Below, piece by piece: positions 46,275-56,518 of a stretch of DNA of 64,000 nt (positions are counted from its first letter, which is position 1; each line of letters begins with the position of its first letter). Made by a program: the position numbers and the translations under genes. This DNA comes from Candidatus Hodarchaeum mangrovi (GTDB taxonomy: Archaea > Asgardarchaeota > Heimdallarchaeia > Hodarchaeales > Hodarchaeaceae), in assembly GCA_016839515.1 (NCBI GenBank), contig JAEOUE010000254.1, forward strand, positions 20,932 through 84,931, read 5' to 3'. The notes below the pieces were generated by a model, which saw only the letters and a list, made by a program, of their open reading frames with translations, made no database searches and was not told the origin of the DNA.

Positions 46275-48253
46275 GCTTGTATTCGATTGGTTTTATATTT
46301 TAATTGACTTTCAAGAATATCTAGGAGAGAAAGACAGGAAAAATAACGTATACTAGGATCTTTCTCAATCTGTGGATCAATCAACTTGAATAGCTCTGGA
46401 ACGATACTAGGATTGCTACGATATCCTAAGGCTTCTGCTGCTAATTCACGTACGCTATAAATCTTCTCTATTTGAATTGCTTGAACTAAAAACTGATCTA
46501 TCTTGATATCGCTATTTGGGATATGACCCAAAGCATGAGCAGAGGCTGCTCGTACGGTATTTGCTGGATCATGAAGAAGGTGATGAATTAACCTTTCTAA
46601 GATCGGATTTAGACTAAATGACTCATCTAAGTCGTCTATTTTGTTGATAAATACTCTAAATGCTTCTATTATTTGTTGACGGACTTCAAGGCGATCAGAA
46701 TGCAATAGAGAAAACATTAAATCTAGATCAGAATATTCAATCCAATTAGTTAAAATCTCAAGATAATTCAAGTTTAATAATAAATCTCTACTATTCTTTA
46801 TTCTATCTAGAATATGATTCTTAAAAATTCTTTGGTCTAACTGTGATATAGCCCATGTGGCTTGTCTTTTGACCCATGGATCTGATTCTTTTTCTAAACA
46901 TTCTAATAGAGCCTCAAAACTTAAGTTTTCCTTTAAATTTCCTAGAAATGTGCAAATAGAAGCTTTAAGTGAAAAAGAAATTGATAGTTGAAGATTTTTA
47001 AGAATTAACGGCAAATATTTTGATAAAAACTCTATATCTTTCTTTAACAACGGTATAAAGCTTTCTAATCCCTCTAAGATGGACTCTTTTAAGGAGGATG
47101 ATTGAATTTTGAAATACAGATCTATCAAGCAAGCCATTGATTCTTCATAGCTATTCAATTGTGCAAGTAAGGAGATAATATTCTCCTTTACTTTGAAATC
47201 AACTTCTTGAGAAAGACAGGTTTGACATAATCGCTGCATTAATTTACCTCTTTCGGCCTCATCAAGATAAAGTTGCTGAATTGACCATGCACTAACAGAC
47301 CTGACGTATGAATCTTCATCAATTAATCCTTTTAATAGAGATGAAAGAGCTTCTTGACTTTTAATTATACCTAGTGCCTCAGCAGATGCTTCTCTTACTG
47401 AAAAACTAACATCAGTCTCCAGACTTTCAGCTAAATCTCCTAACGCTTCATAAACTTTTAAGATTCCTAGTGCTTCTGCAGCTGCTGCTCTAATTTTAGA
47501 ATTACTATCAAATTTTAATCGTTCTATCAAAATTGGATATAAATCATATAAATTCTTCTTTCCTATTAATTTAACTGCTTTTAACCGAATCGCTGGATGT
47601 TTTTCTGTCTCAACGATAACGTCGAGACTATTATTAACTTCAGTGGTCTCTAACCACTCAAAAGAGTCTAAGGCTCGTTTACGAAGGCCGATATCTTCAT
47701 AAGATGAACTGTTTAATGTTAATAGAAGGTGTTCTAATTGTTTTGAGATTTTTTTTGCTTTTTTAGAATAGAACTGTAAACCCTCAATAATTCCCTTCTT
47801 TATCTTTTCATTATATCGATTTATATTCCATTGATGAAGAAAAATATCTTCCACAATTGGAAAAGGAAAATTTCCTAGTAATTCTAAATAAGTTGGTAAT
47901 TTTTCTCTAATATTGATTTGTTGTTGAATTTCGGTAAAAAGTTCTTCTTCATTTGGGATTATACCAGATAATGTCTTATTTAATGAACTTTTAATTGAGT
48001 TGATCACATCAGGATCTTCCTCCCTTCTTAGCCATTGCAATAACTCATTAGAGATTACAGTTTTTCCAGTAAAGTTATTTGCAAGAATTATTCTTTGAAT
48101 TTTATTATTTGAGTATGTTAAAGGAATCAGCTTCTCCGGAAATATAGCAGCCAATCGTGTTATAAGTAATGATACAATTTGATGATCAGGATCAACTTCA
48201 ATAAGGTTTATTAATGAATTTTGGATTAAATTAACATCTAACGTTTTTTTCAT
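46271..48253 (-). CDS. HEAT-repeat protein
   Basis: A 660-residue all-helical protein made of about fifteen HEAT/PBS-lyase-type repeats. Clear copies include SKIRAAAAEALGILKVYEAL, SFSVREASAEALGIIKSQEA, NTVRAASAHALGHIPNSD and the terminal IYSVRELAAEALGYRSN. Such solenoids mediate protein-protein contacts and can be scaffolds or lyase-like chaperones for chromophores. No enzyme motif is seen. It is a single gene. Confidence 0.88.
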   Translation of the reverse strand: MKKTLDVNLIQNSLINLIEVDPDHQIVSLLITRLAAIFPEKLIPLTYSNNKIQRIILANNFTGKTVISNELLQWLRREEDPDVINSIKSSLNKTLSGIIPNEEELFTEIQQQINIREKLPTYLELLGNFPFPIVEDIFLHQWNINRYNEKIKKGIIEGLQFYSKKAKKISKQLEHLLLTLNSSSYEDIGLRKRALDSFEWLETTEVNNSLDVIVETEKHPAIRLKAVKLIGKKNLYDLYPILIERLKFDSNSKIRAAAAEALGILKVYEALGDLAESLETDVSFSVREASAEALGIIKSQEALSSLLKGLIDEDSYVRSVSAWSIQQLYLDEAERGKLMQRLCQTCLSQEVDFKVKENIISLLAQLNSYEESMACLIDLYFKIQSSSLKESILEGLESFIPLLKKDIEFLSKYLPLILKNLQLSISFSLKASICTFLGNLKENLSFEALLECLEKESDPWVKRQATWAISQLDQRIFKNHILDRIKNSRDLLLNLNYLEILTNWIEYSDLDLMFSLLHSDRLEVRQQIIEAFRVFINKIDDLDESFSLNPILERLIHHLLHDPANTVRAASAHALGHIPNSDIKIDQFLVQAIQIEKIYSVRELAAEALGYRSNPSIVPELFKLIDPQIEKDPSIRYFSCLSLLDILESQLKYKTNRIQA

Positions 48254-48402
48254 CAGTTATAAACCCTGAGACATTCATAATGGTGCGTTTAATAAAATTC
48301 TTGTCCTATAAACTTTAAAATCTAGATTATAATGATAATCTTACTCTAAACAAGATTCAACGATTATAAAGAATCATTCGTTTGCTCCACCTGAGGTTTA
48401 GC

Positions 48403-48448
48403 ATGCTCTAAAGCATCAATAGTATACTAATCGGCTTTAGTTGAGCAT
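48403..48448. repeat. Long imperfect hairpin in the HEAT/GDPD divergent spacer
   Basis: ATGCTCTAAAGC (48403-48414) pairs over all 12 bases with GCTTTA and GAGCAT (48434-48448), leaving a 19-base loop and a 3-base bulge (gtt). It lies about 50 bases before the GDPD start in a 243-base spacer with no coding frame. Candidate structured leader, small RNA or operator. Confidence 0.4.
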
Positions 48449-48496
48449 TCAGAGCTTGGATATTCGCCTCAATGATTAAGTGAGATTGAAAAACAA

Positions 48497-49312
48497 ATGA
48501 AAACACCCCAATTTAACCCATTTCGCTCTCCTCATCGACCTTTAGTCATGGGACATCGAGGTGATCAAACAGTTTCTCCTGAAAATACTTTATTAGCTTT
48601 AAAAAATGCTGCTCTGTTAGAACTAGATGTTATTGAAACAGACATTCGTATGACTAAAGATAATGAATTAATATTATTTCATGATGAAACTTTGGATCGA
48701 ACGACTAATAAAACGGGCCCTGTGAAGAATTACACCCTAGATGAACTCAATCAGGTAGATTTAGGTTATTCATTCACATTAGATGGTGGAAAGTCTTTTC
48801 CTGCTCGTGGTCAAAATTGGAAAGTTGTTACTCTCCGTCAAGCATTTGATTTATTCCCTAAAATGCATTTTAATTTGGATATAAAAAATGTTGATCCTAT
48901 TGTTCCAGAGCTTCTAGCGAAAATAATAATAGAATATTCTCGTGAGGATTCGATATTAGTGGGATCATTTCATCATTTTCAAATAAAAAAGTTCAGAAAA
49001 ATCCTTCCACATGTTCATACGTCAGCATCACCTCAAGAAGTCAGAAGATTTTTAACTTTTCAAACACTATTTCTGGAGAGAATAATTACTCCGAGATATT
49101 CTGCATTTCAGGTCCCTATCACTCATCAAAATCGCACGATTGTGACAAAACGATTTGTAAGAGCTGCACATGCCAAAAATATTGCAGTTCATGTTTGGGT
49201 TGTTAATGACCGGCTATCATTCGAATATTTAATTCAACTCGGTGTTGATGGGATTTTTACTGACGATCCTTGGCTTCTCTTGGAAGTACTACAGGAAAAA
49301 GAATTAATTTGA
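48497..49312 (+). CDS. Glycerophosphodiester phosphodiesterase
   Basis: A 271-residue GDPD-family enzyme that hydrolyses glycerophosphodiesters to glycerol 3-phosphate and an alcohol. The catalytic and metal residues are in GHRGDQTVSPENTLLA, ETDIRMTKDNELILFHDETL and the late HVWVVNDRLSF/GIFTDDP. There is no signal peptide, so it should be cytoplasmic. It is followed after 8 bases by an unknown gene on the same strand. In archaea such enzymes may recycle ether-lipid head groups. Confidence 0.93.
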   Translation: MKTPQFNPFRSPHRPLVMGHRGDQTVSPENTLLALKNAALLELDVIETDIRMTKDNELILFHDETLDRTTNKTGPVKNYTLDELNQVDLGYSFTLDGGKSFPARGQNWKVVTLRQAFDLFPKMHFNLDIKNVDPIVPELLAKIIIEYSREDSILVGSFHHFQIKKFRKILPHVHTSASPQEVRRFLTFQTLFLERIITPRYSAFQVPITHQNRTIVTKRFVRAAHAKNIAVHVWVVNDRLSFEYLIQLGVDGIFTDDPWLLLEVLQEKELI

Positions 49313-49320
49313 GGTTTTAA

Positions 49321-50100
49321 ATGGAGCATCCTACACCTGATGATCAGAAAGTATTAAAACACTTAACGCAAATTCTATTCTTCCCTTCTTGGTCAAAATT
49401 AATAGGTTCAGAATATTATTTGGGTTCTTATTTAAATCAACCAGTTATTGAAATATTAAAGGATAATGTTGTGTTTTTACCCGATCAAATACTAACAGGC
49501 GAAGAAGAAGATTCTGAAGAAGCTTTTGTTGTTTTAACTGGAGTTGGTCTTTATTATACCCAATTTCGTGTCACTCCTAAAATGATTAACACTGATTTTC
49601 GAGAATTGACATGTCTTTTAATTTCATTAGATGATTATGAAAAAGCTCAAGATATATCAACTTCAATCATTAATTCTGAAAATCTCCGTATGACTGAATT
49701 GATGATTTCCATTCCATTTGCACTTATTTTGGCACGACAAACCACTCAAATGTTTATGAGAGGGGTCATTGCACGGAATGTAGTTCATCCATACAAAGAT
49801 TGTTTTGATGAGTTAGTCCGAATGTGCAACAATCCAAACACTCTTTCCTCTGAAAATGGATATAAATTACTTTCAGGAGGGGGAAAATTTACTAATCATC
49901 TTTTAACAGAAAAAATTTTAGATAGATATTCTCAAGTCACTGCAGGTTTGAAAGCAGTTGAAACCTCAGCTAATATAATTTTAGATTCTCTTCAATTAAC
50001 GGAAAGTAGGATAAGATTAGCAATTTTTGAAAAAATAAGGTTAATCAAACGTGATTTTGTTGATGTTGGGTATCCCAGACTAATGGATTGGACGCCTTGA
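49321..50100 (+). CDS. Unknown protein cotranscribed with GDPD
   Basis: A 259-residue mixed alpha/beta protein without a family that I recognise. The first 100 residues are beta-rich (FVVLTGVGLYYTQFRV). A helical segment follows with MFMRGVIARNVVHPYKDC, then a Gly-rich turn (LLSGGGKFTN) and a long C-terminal helix pair (VSA-like spacing in LKAVETSANIILDSLQL). No signal peptide or membrane helix. It follows the GDPD gene with 8 bases between them, so a related task in phosphodiester metabolism is possible. Confidence 0.55.
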   Translation: MEHPTPDDQKVLKHLTQILFFPSWSKLIGSEYYLGSYLNQPVIEILKDNVVFLPDQILTGEEEDSEEAFVVLTGVGLYYTQFRVTPKMINTDFRELTCLLISLDDYEKAQDISTSIINSENLRMTELMISIPFALILARQTTQMFMRGVIARNVVHPYKDCFDELVRMCNNPNTLSSENGYKLLSGGGKFTNHLLTEKILDRYSQVTAGLKAVETSANIILDSLQLTESRIRLAIFEKIRLIKRDFVDVGYPRLMDWTP

Positions 50101-50301
50101 TAAAAAAGTCCATAATTGTTTAAGACAGCTTAATTATTGAAAATCACTCATTCTTAATAAAACAGATTTCATTCTTATTTATCAAAGAATTCTCAATCCT
50201 CGATTTAGATTTTCGGTTATTATGACTACGTTTCCCTAGACAGGTATAGGAACTATTATCTTTATATAGGATAAAGGCAATTTAGTGTCATTAGTTGAAT
50301 C

Positions 50302-51981
50302 ATGCAATTAGCTAAACTTAGTCTTAGAAACTTTAGAAGCATCGCCAACCTCTCTCTAAGTGATCTAAAGAGTTTAAATTGTTTTATAGGTCCCCATAAT
50401 TCAGGTAAGAGTAATTTATTGGAAGGTATTTCTGTTTTTTGGGATGGAGCTTTTCGTGCTGAAAATCAGCTACAATTCCCACAAGAAGAAGTCATTTCAA
50501 GTTATAATTTTGAAAATCTCCTCTCATATTTTGGAGATTCCAAATCCATATCTGGAGAATTTCATCTAAGAGTAAATGATGACATTCAATCATGGCAAGA
50601 TAATGAAATTCTACGTAATATTTTTGTTGAAACTGCGAAATTTTATCGTTATTCTCAAGCAAATCAAATTTTTGATGAATTTTTAGATCTATTAACCCAG
50701 ATCACTTCACATGGAGAAATAAGTCATTTTGTATTTAATTTGTCCTTGCAAAAAGAATTATATACCATACTAGAAAAAAAGATCTATCTCCAACTCCGAA
50801 ATGGAGAAAAGATTCCTTTTCCCGAGGAAAAAGTAGCCCCTGAAATCGTTCAAGAGTTCTTTTCACGAGCATTCTTTAGCTACTTTCAAACAGATTCCGA
50901 TTTCAATAGATCTCTCCATACGAATTTATTAGATTTACTACATGAAAAGAATTATCAAATACTATCTTTAATTGAAGAATTTCTTCAGGATGTCCTCTCT
51001 CAAAGATTTCATTTTGAACTTGGGGCACGAACACGGAATAACCATCAAATAATTGATGTTACTATAGAAAATGCTTTTACAAATCCGCTGTGGAAAATTT
51101 CATCCAGTACAAAACGGATAATTTCTCTTGCTTGGCTTCTAACTTGCAGTCCTATAGGTAGAATTGTTATTGTTGATGAGCCCTCCTTATTTCTCCATCC
51201 ACGCGGGGAAAGAGCTCTTGCAAGGAAACTTGAACAATTCTCTCGGAATCACCAAATATTCTTCTCAACTCACTCCACACGGCTTTTAATTGGTCACGCA
51301 TATCTAGTTGATCTTCACAATGGGTGGACTCGCATTAGACCTATAAAGGGAGAAAAAACCATGAAAAAGGTTGTTAATATCCTAGGGATCCAACCTTCTG
51401 ATTCCTTTGGATCTGATGTGGTAGTTTTTGTTGAAGGACGAACAGATGAACGAGTTTATCGAGTGTTTGAAGATATAATAATAGGTTCTGGAATACGAGC
51501 AGCAAAAAATCGTGTAAGTTTTATTCCTGTTGGGGGATGGACTAATATGAAATTTGTCATTTCTATAGAACTCTTGAAGAGTAAATTTGTTCGTTCCCGA
51601 GCTGTTGCAATCACTGATGGAGATATATTAAATTCTGATAATTATGATAGAGTTCGAAATAACTGGGAGATGGTTTTCCCAAAAAATACCTTCTTTTCTC
51701 TTACTGAAGAAAGTATTGAATCATTATTCCTTAATAATAGCGTTATTTTTCCACGATGTTTCACTAATTCTGATTCTATTACTATAGATCAGCTTAATGA
51801 ATACATCCAAAAACGAAGAAATCGTGGGATTCCTGATAAAGCTATTTTAATTGAATTATTAGAAATATATTACGGTAAACGCTATAGAGCACCATTAGCA
51901 GAAGCTCTTGCCAAGAAATTTACAAAAGAAGAAATCCCAAAGGATCTTCAAAATTTTTTTATCTCACAGATATTGTCATAG
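50302..51981 (+). CDS. OLD-family ATP-dependent nuclease
   Basis: A 559-residue OLD nuclease. Walker A is GPHNSGKS (30-37) after the family opening LSLRNFRSIANLSLSDLKSL. Walker B is IVIVDEPSLFLHP (289-300) with the signature region SSSTKRIISLAW before it and the switch His in FSTHSTRLL. A C-terminal TOPRIM domain has VVFVEGRTDE (Glu 378) and ITDGD (D439/D441), the metal-binding set of the nuclease. OLD proteins include phage-defence enzymes and GajA-like nucleases; no helicase partner such as GajB is nearby, so it acts alone or with unlinked partners. Single gene. Confidence 0.88.
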   Translation: MQLAKLSLRNFRSIANLSLSDLKSLNCFIGPHNSGKSNLLEGISVFWDGAFRAENQLQFPQEEVISSYNFENLLSYFGDSKSISGEFHLRVNDDIQSWQDNEILRNIFVETAKFYRYSQANQIFDEFLDLLTQITSHGEISHFVFNLSLQKELYTILEKKIYLQLRNGEKIPFPEEKVAPEIVQEFFSRAFFSYFQTDSDFNRSLHTNLLDLLHEKNYQILSLIEEFLQDVLSQRFHFELGARTRNNHQIIDVTIENAFTNPLWKISSSTKRIISLAWLLTCSPIGRIVIVDEPSLFLHPRGERALARKLEQFSRNHQIFFSTHSTRLLIGHAYLVDLHNGWTRIRPIKGEKTMKKVVNILGIQPSDSFGSDVVVFVEGRTDERVYRVFEDIIIGSGIRAAKNRVSFIPVGGWTNMKFVISIELLKSKFVRSRAVAITDGDILNSDNYDRVRNNWEMVFPKNTFFSLTEESIESLFLNNSVIFPRCFTNSDSITIDQLNEYIQKRRNRGIPDKAILIELLEIYYGKRYRAPLAEALAKKFTKEEIPKDLQNFFISQILS

Positions 51982-52083
51982 CTATATAAAAAGATTAAAT
52001 GCTGTAATTTTGGTAATGTCTTTATTTATTAAAAACTATTTTATCTAAAATCCAAGATAATTTTACAGAACTAAACCAAATCT

Positions 52084-53247
52084 CTATTTTAGCATTTCAA
52101 TTTGACCAAAATCACGGTTCAATGTAAATTCACTTAAAATCTCCAAATCTAGAGGAGTTGTCTTATCTAATATCAATCTAGCCAAGACATCACCTAAGCC
52201 AGGGCCTATCATATAACCTTGTCCACACATACCTACTGCTAATAACATACCCTCGATATTTTCTACCTTTCCTACAATTGGTGAACCATCAGGTGTCATA
52301 GGATATAAACCACGCCATGTTCGTCGGATTTTAATATTTTTTAATCGAGGTAAGAGGTGAATCATTCTTTTAGCTATTTGAGGTAGAAAAGAACTAGTTT
52401 CTCTCCTATCGGTTCCGAGTATAGAAGGGTCTGGAGTCAAACAAAATATGATTTGTCCTTCCTTATTTTGATAAAAATAAAAATTCTTAGAATTTCCCCA
52501 TTTAGAATCGATAGCAGGTCTAATATCTACTACCATAGGGGAAAAAAAGTACTGGACAGGTTCAGTGATTCCAGCTTCATGAGAATCAGGAACGACTGGA
52601 ATATCTAATCCTATAGGACGCATTATTTCCGAAGCTTCTCCACCAGCTGCATTTAAAACTATCGAGGTTTGATATTTTCCTTTATTTGTCCTAATTCCTG
52701 TAATTTCTCTTTCTTGAAGGAGGATTTCTTGTACGTGTTCTTTGAAATGAAACTCTGCATCAAGTTCTAGAGCTCTTCGATAAAAAGCATGTACTGAAAG
52801 TAGTGGAGAAGCATTTCCATCTTCAGGGGAAAATGTTCCTCCCCGAAGGTTTTCAATATTAATGCCAGGTACTAATTCTTTTATTTTTTCAGGAGTAATA
52901 AAATCAATATTCAGACCATAATTCTTTTGTAGTTCTACAGTCTGTTTTAATAAACGTTCATGTTCAGGTGTATAAGCAACAAAGGTGTATCCACCTTGGA
53001 TCCATTGAATATCATCCCCATATTTTTCTTCCCATGTACTGAAAATTTCAATAGAACGTTGACAGACCTTGATTTTACTTTTTTGAGAATGAGTAGCACG
53101 AATCCCCCCAATGGCATGTTTGTTATCCGCTTGTCCAACTGAGGCATTTTTCTCAATAACTAAGGTCTTTAGACCGTTGTTTACGAATGAAAGGGCAGCT
53201 GGTACCCCAACACTTCCAGCACCAATAATTATAACATCATAGATCAT
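52084..53247 (-). CDS. FAD-dependent amino acid/sarcosine oxidase-like subunit
   Basis: A 387-residue DAO-fold flavoprotein with the FAD motif IIIGAGSVGVPAALSFV near the N terminus and GMCGQGYMIGPGLGDVLA near the C terminus. It resembles the beta subunit of dye-linked L-proline dehydrogenase, sarcosine oxidase and HcnC. GGAGGG lies 8 nt before ATG 53247. That ATG overlaps the stop of the upstream gene by one base (TAATG), so the two subunits are coupled. The neighbouring iron-sulfur protein would take its electrons. Substrate probably a secondary or alpha-amino acid (inference). Confidence 0.85.
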   Translation of the reverse strand: MIYDVIIIGAGSVGVPAALSFVNNGLKTLVIEKNASVGQADNKHAIGGIRATHSQKSKIKVCQRSIEIFSTWEEKYGDDIQWIQGGYTFVAYTPEHERLLKQTVELQKNYGLNIDFITPEKIKELVPGINIENLRGGTFSPEDGNASPLLSVHAFYRRALELDAEFHFKEHVQEILLQEREITGIRTNKGKYQTSIVLNAAGGEASEIMRPIGLDIPVVPDSHEAGITEPVQYFFSPMVVDIRPAIDSKWGNSKNFYFYQNKEGQIIFCLTPDPSILGTDRRETSSFLPQIAKRMIHLLPRLKNIKIRRTWRGLYPMTPDGSPIVGKVENIEGMLLAVGMCGQGYMIGPGLGDVLARLILDKTTPLDLEILSEFTLNRDFGQIEMLK

Positions 53248-55328
53248 TAATTTTTCCCTCCGTGTGATTTTGTAAAATCTCCCATAGGAACTTCAACAAA
53301 AAGTGGGCGTAAGGTGCCTGGTGTAAAGTTATGGAGAGAAATTCCCTCCTCTGTAAACAGACGCTCAATTAAACTAGAACATGTTTTGCCACCACAAGCT
53401 CCCATTTGAACCCGTGTCAATGTTTTGAGCTCATTAACATCAGTAACGCCTGTTTTTATCCATTTTCGTATATCTCCTGCAGTAACCCTTTCACAACGAC
53501 AAATAATTGCTTCATCTGGATAAGTAGGTTTGTGAAATATATCCATAGGTTCAATTTTTGTATCAGCTTGTAACCTAAGATTAACTGCAAGTTTAGCAAT
53601 TTTATTTGGTAATCTTATTGTAATTAGCTGCGTTCGAGGAAATTCTTTTAAAATTCGTACCCTTTCTACAGGAAACTGTCCTAATAATCCCTCATCCCCC
53701 ATTACAGTTACTAATTTTCCCTTCTGAAGTTTTGTGGTTGCTATTTCAAAAGGGAATGTGACAAACGGATTATCCTTATCTTTTCGATAATCAAGGAGGG
53801 TAATAGCTAAGCCTGGACACACAGCTATGCAACGTTCACAGCCTATACACTCTTTTTCTCCTTTGAAATAAGGTAAATGTGTTATTAAATCATCCTCTGT
53901 ATGTATTTGATCCTGTGGGCACACACTTGCACATGGATTACATGGTATTTCTTGATCACAATGAAATAATGGAAAGATATCAGCCTTAACATCAGGCAGA
54001 GGTCGATTAATAGGAGGAGGAGGGTGTATTTTCATCAAATTTGCTTTTGCTTCTAGCACCATTAAATCTTCGGTTGTTTTAATTCCCATTTCATTTAGAA
54101 GACGAATTGCTTCAACACGTCCAGTAAAGATTGCAGCACTTGCTTCGGCTATCTCTTGTGCATCCCCTGCTACTACTGCTTTAAATCCAAAAATTCCAGC
54201 TTTTTTATAAAATTCATCAACTGGGGAAAGACCAACAGCAATTAGGATTGTATCGCATTCAAAAGTTTGTTCTGTACCTTTAATGACCTTCCACTTATCA
54301 TCCAATTGGCCTATTGTTACACTTTCGACACTATTGATCCCATTTGCAGCTATAATAGTATGGTTTGTGTAAATTGGTACTCCCAGACGTCTCAGCTTAT
54401 TTTCATGAACTTTATAACCTCCACATCTTGGAAGAGCTTCAACAAGACCAACAACGTTAATATTAGCTTGAATAGCATGGTATCCAGCTATTAATCCCAC
54501 ATTCCCACCTCCTACAATAAAGACTTTTTCGGATGGTTTCACTAAATCTCGATTTACTAGAGTCTGAAAAGCCCCTGCTCCATATACCCCAGGTAATGTG
54601 TCTCCTGGAAATGCAAGCATTTTTTCACGTGCTCCTGTAGCCACAAAAATATATTTAGGTTTAATCAAAGCATAAACCTGTGAATCTTTCCACACTCCAA
54701 CCAGTCCATCTGAAAAAACTCCAATAGCAATACTATTTAACCAAATATTTATTAATTTATGATTTTGTACTTGTTTCCCTAAAATTTCTGCTATTTCAAT
54801 CCCCCGTTTTCCAGCATAAACATCCTCTTGAGATCCAAAAAATTTATGCGTTTGTAGTATTAATTTTCCTCCAAGACGATGTTTATCATCTATTAATAAT
54901 ACTTTTACGCCATAATCAGTAAATATTTTAGAGGCTGAAAGTCCTGATGGCCCTGCACCTATTACTAAAACTTCAGTTTCATAAATTAAAGGATCACCCA
55001 CACCCTTATCTTGATCATCCTCAGGTAAAGCAGGTAACCCAATACATGGTTCAATTTCCATATTAGGTCTTAATACCGTCATACATGCTTTTACAGGACG
55101 ACCATTAACTATCACGGTACATTGTGCGCATTGTCCATTTGCACAGAATATCCCTTGGGGACTATTATCCTTTGGATGATTTCCAAATACTTTTATTCCA
55201 TGAGAAAAAAGAACAGAAGAAATTACCTTACCCTCTTCTCCTATCAAGGTCCTACCCTTCCAAGTGAATTCAATATGCTGTAATTTTGGAATGTTAAGAA
55301 TTGGATGTTGAGTAATTCGATATTTCAT
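53247..55328 (-). CDS. Multi-iron-sulfur NAD(P)/FAD oxidoreductase (fused HcnA/HcnB-like with ferredoxin domain)
   Basis: A 693-residue fusion. Residues 20-90 are a [2Fe-2S] ferredoxin (C62, C67, C70, C82). Residues about 110-440 are an FAD/NAD(P) oxidoreductase (VLVIGAGPSGLSASKI, VFIVGGGNVGLIAG). A 2[4Fe-4S] domain with CNPC and CIGCERC follows (about 460-520). The C terminus is a BFD-like [2Fe-2S] domain (ICRCERV, ACGGKTC). Together these equal HcnA, HcnB and a ferredoxin joined in one chain. With the downstream flavoprotein it should pass electrons from an amino acid to ferredoxin or NAD. GAGGAA precedes ATG 55328. Confidence 0.88.
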   Translation of the reverse strand: MKYRITQHPILNIPKLQHIEFTWKGRTLIGEEGKVISSVLFSHGIKVFGNHPKDNSPQGIFCANGQCAQCTVIVNGRPVKACMTVLRPNMEIEPCIGLPALPEDDQDKGVGDPLIYETEVLVIGAGPSGLSASKIFTDYGVKVLLIDDKHRLGGKLILQTHKFFGSQEDVYAGKRGIEIAEILGKQVQNHKLINIWLNSIAIGVFSDGLVGVWKDSQVYALIKPKYIFVATGAREKMLAFPGDTLPGVYGAGAFQTLVNRDLVKPSEKVFIVGGGNVGLIAGYHAIQANINVVGLVEALPRCGGYKVHENKLRRLGVPIYTNHTIIAANGINSVESVTIGQLDDKWKVIKGTEQTFECDTILIAVGLSPVDEFYKKAGIFGFKAVVAGDAQEIAEASAAIFTGRVEAIRLLNEMGIKTTEDLMVLEAKANLMKIHPPPPINRPLPDVKADIFPLFHCDQEIPCNPCASVCPQDQIHTEDDLITHLPYFKGEKECIGCERCIAVCPGLAITLLDYRKDKDNPFVTFPFEIATTKLQKGKLVTVMGDEGLLGQFPVERVRILKEFPRTQLITIRLPNKIAKLAVNLRLQADTKIEPMDIFHKPTYPDEAIICRCERVTAGDIRKWIKTGVTDVNELKTLTRVQMGACGGKTCSSLIERLFTEEGISLHNFTPGTLRPLFVEVPMGDFTKSHGGKN

Positions 55329-55601
55329 TAAAGTTCCTCAATAAATCATCATCAGTCAAGAAAGAAGTCAAGATTTAGGATGAATCTAGGGAAGAAGAAA
55401 GATATTTAAGTAATCTGACTTGAAACCAATCGTATCCAACGTTGTTTACTTTTATATTTGAATTTCTTTATGGTATTTTTGGTAATATTCGTATAGATGA
55501 ATGTAATTTCATAGTGATATTGACTTCCAAAAGATTAAACCACTATCTTCTCTCAAGATGAAAAACAAATTAGTAAGTGAAAATATGTTGAGGAAGAAAA
55601 A

Positions 55602-56276
55602 ATGGTAATTACTCCAGATACACAGACTGCATTAGACATTCTTCGTGTATGGCCTGAGGATTTTAAATGGTATCTAATACCTATTTTTGCTCTCGTTATC
55701 TATGTCTATTTTAGTGAAATAGAAAAAGGAAATTGGAACCGCGTATTTGCAGGATTAGCATTTTGGGGAATGGATTGGCTTAATGAAATTGCTAACGCTT
55801 TAATCCTTGTTTTCACTCAGGAATCAGCCTTATGGACTTGTGGAGGAGAAACAGGATTCCTGATTTTTGTTGGATTAAATATTGAAATTTCATTAATGTT
55901 TGCTATGGCTGGTGTTGCCTTTGTAAAGGTACTTCCAGAGGATCGAAACCTTAAATTTTTTGGTTTAATACCTAATAGATGGGGATTAGCAATTGGAAAT
56001 GCAATATTTTGCGTATTTGTTGAGTTAATCCTCAATTATGCTGGAGGATTACTTTGGCATTATCCTTTTTGGAATAATCCCTTGCTTGGTTTTCAATATA
56101 TTCTGAGCTGGATCCCTATTGTTATTTTTGGTTATTTACATTTCATGATAGTCTGTTTCTGGGTCCATGATATGAAATCGCAAAAAAATCAAATTATTGC
56201 TGTTTCAGTTATTTATACTATTGCTATAAGCGCAGTAATCCTTTTTGGTATTGTTTTAAAACTACCATATTTCTAA
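55602..56276 (+). CDS. Polytopic membrane protein of unknown family
   Basis: A 224-residue protein with six or seven hydrophobic helices separated by short charged loops (KVLPEDRNLK, VHDMKSQKN). A central acidic residue-containing segment, WGMDWLNEIANALILVF, might form a polar face in the membrane. The C terminus is hydrophobic. I do not recognise a family. It starts at ATG 55602 with an A-rich region upstream. Transport or an enzyme in lipid metabolism are both conceivable. Confidence 0.55.
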   Translation: MVITPDTQTALDILRVWPEDFKWYLIPIFALVIYVYFSEIEKGNWNRVFAGLAFWGMDWLNEIANALILVFTQESALWTCGGETGFLIFVGLNIEISLMFAMAGVAFVKVLPEDRNLKFFGLIPNRWGLAIGNAIFCVFVELILNYAGGLLWHYPFWNNPLLGFQYILSWIPIVIFGYLHFMIVCFWVHDMKSQKNQIIAVSVIYTIAISAVILFGIVLKLPYF

Positions 56277-56518
56277 CTTTTTATTTATTCTCAAATTTTG
56301 AGTAGAATGTTCGCTCTTTACTGAAATGGTGGTAATTAATCTAATGATCTGTAAAACCTTCTGGATTATGAAAATCTTCAGTAGAAAGATACAATCAAAT
56401 CATAAGTTTCGGGTATATATCACCCTATATTCTGGAATCGTGTAGAAATCAAAAATTAACCTTAAAGAACATTAAACTTAAAACCTAAAAATAGATCGTA
56501 CAAAAAAAAGTGATTTAT

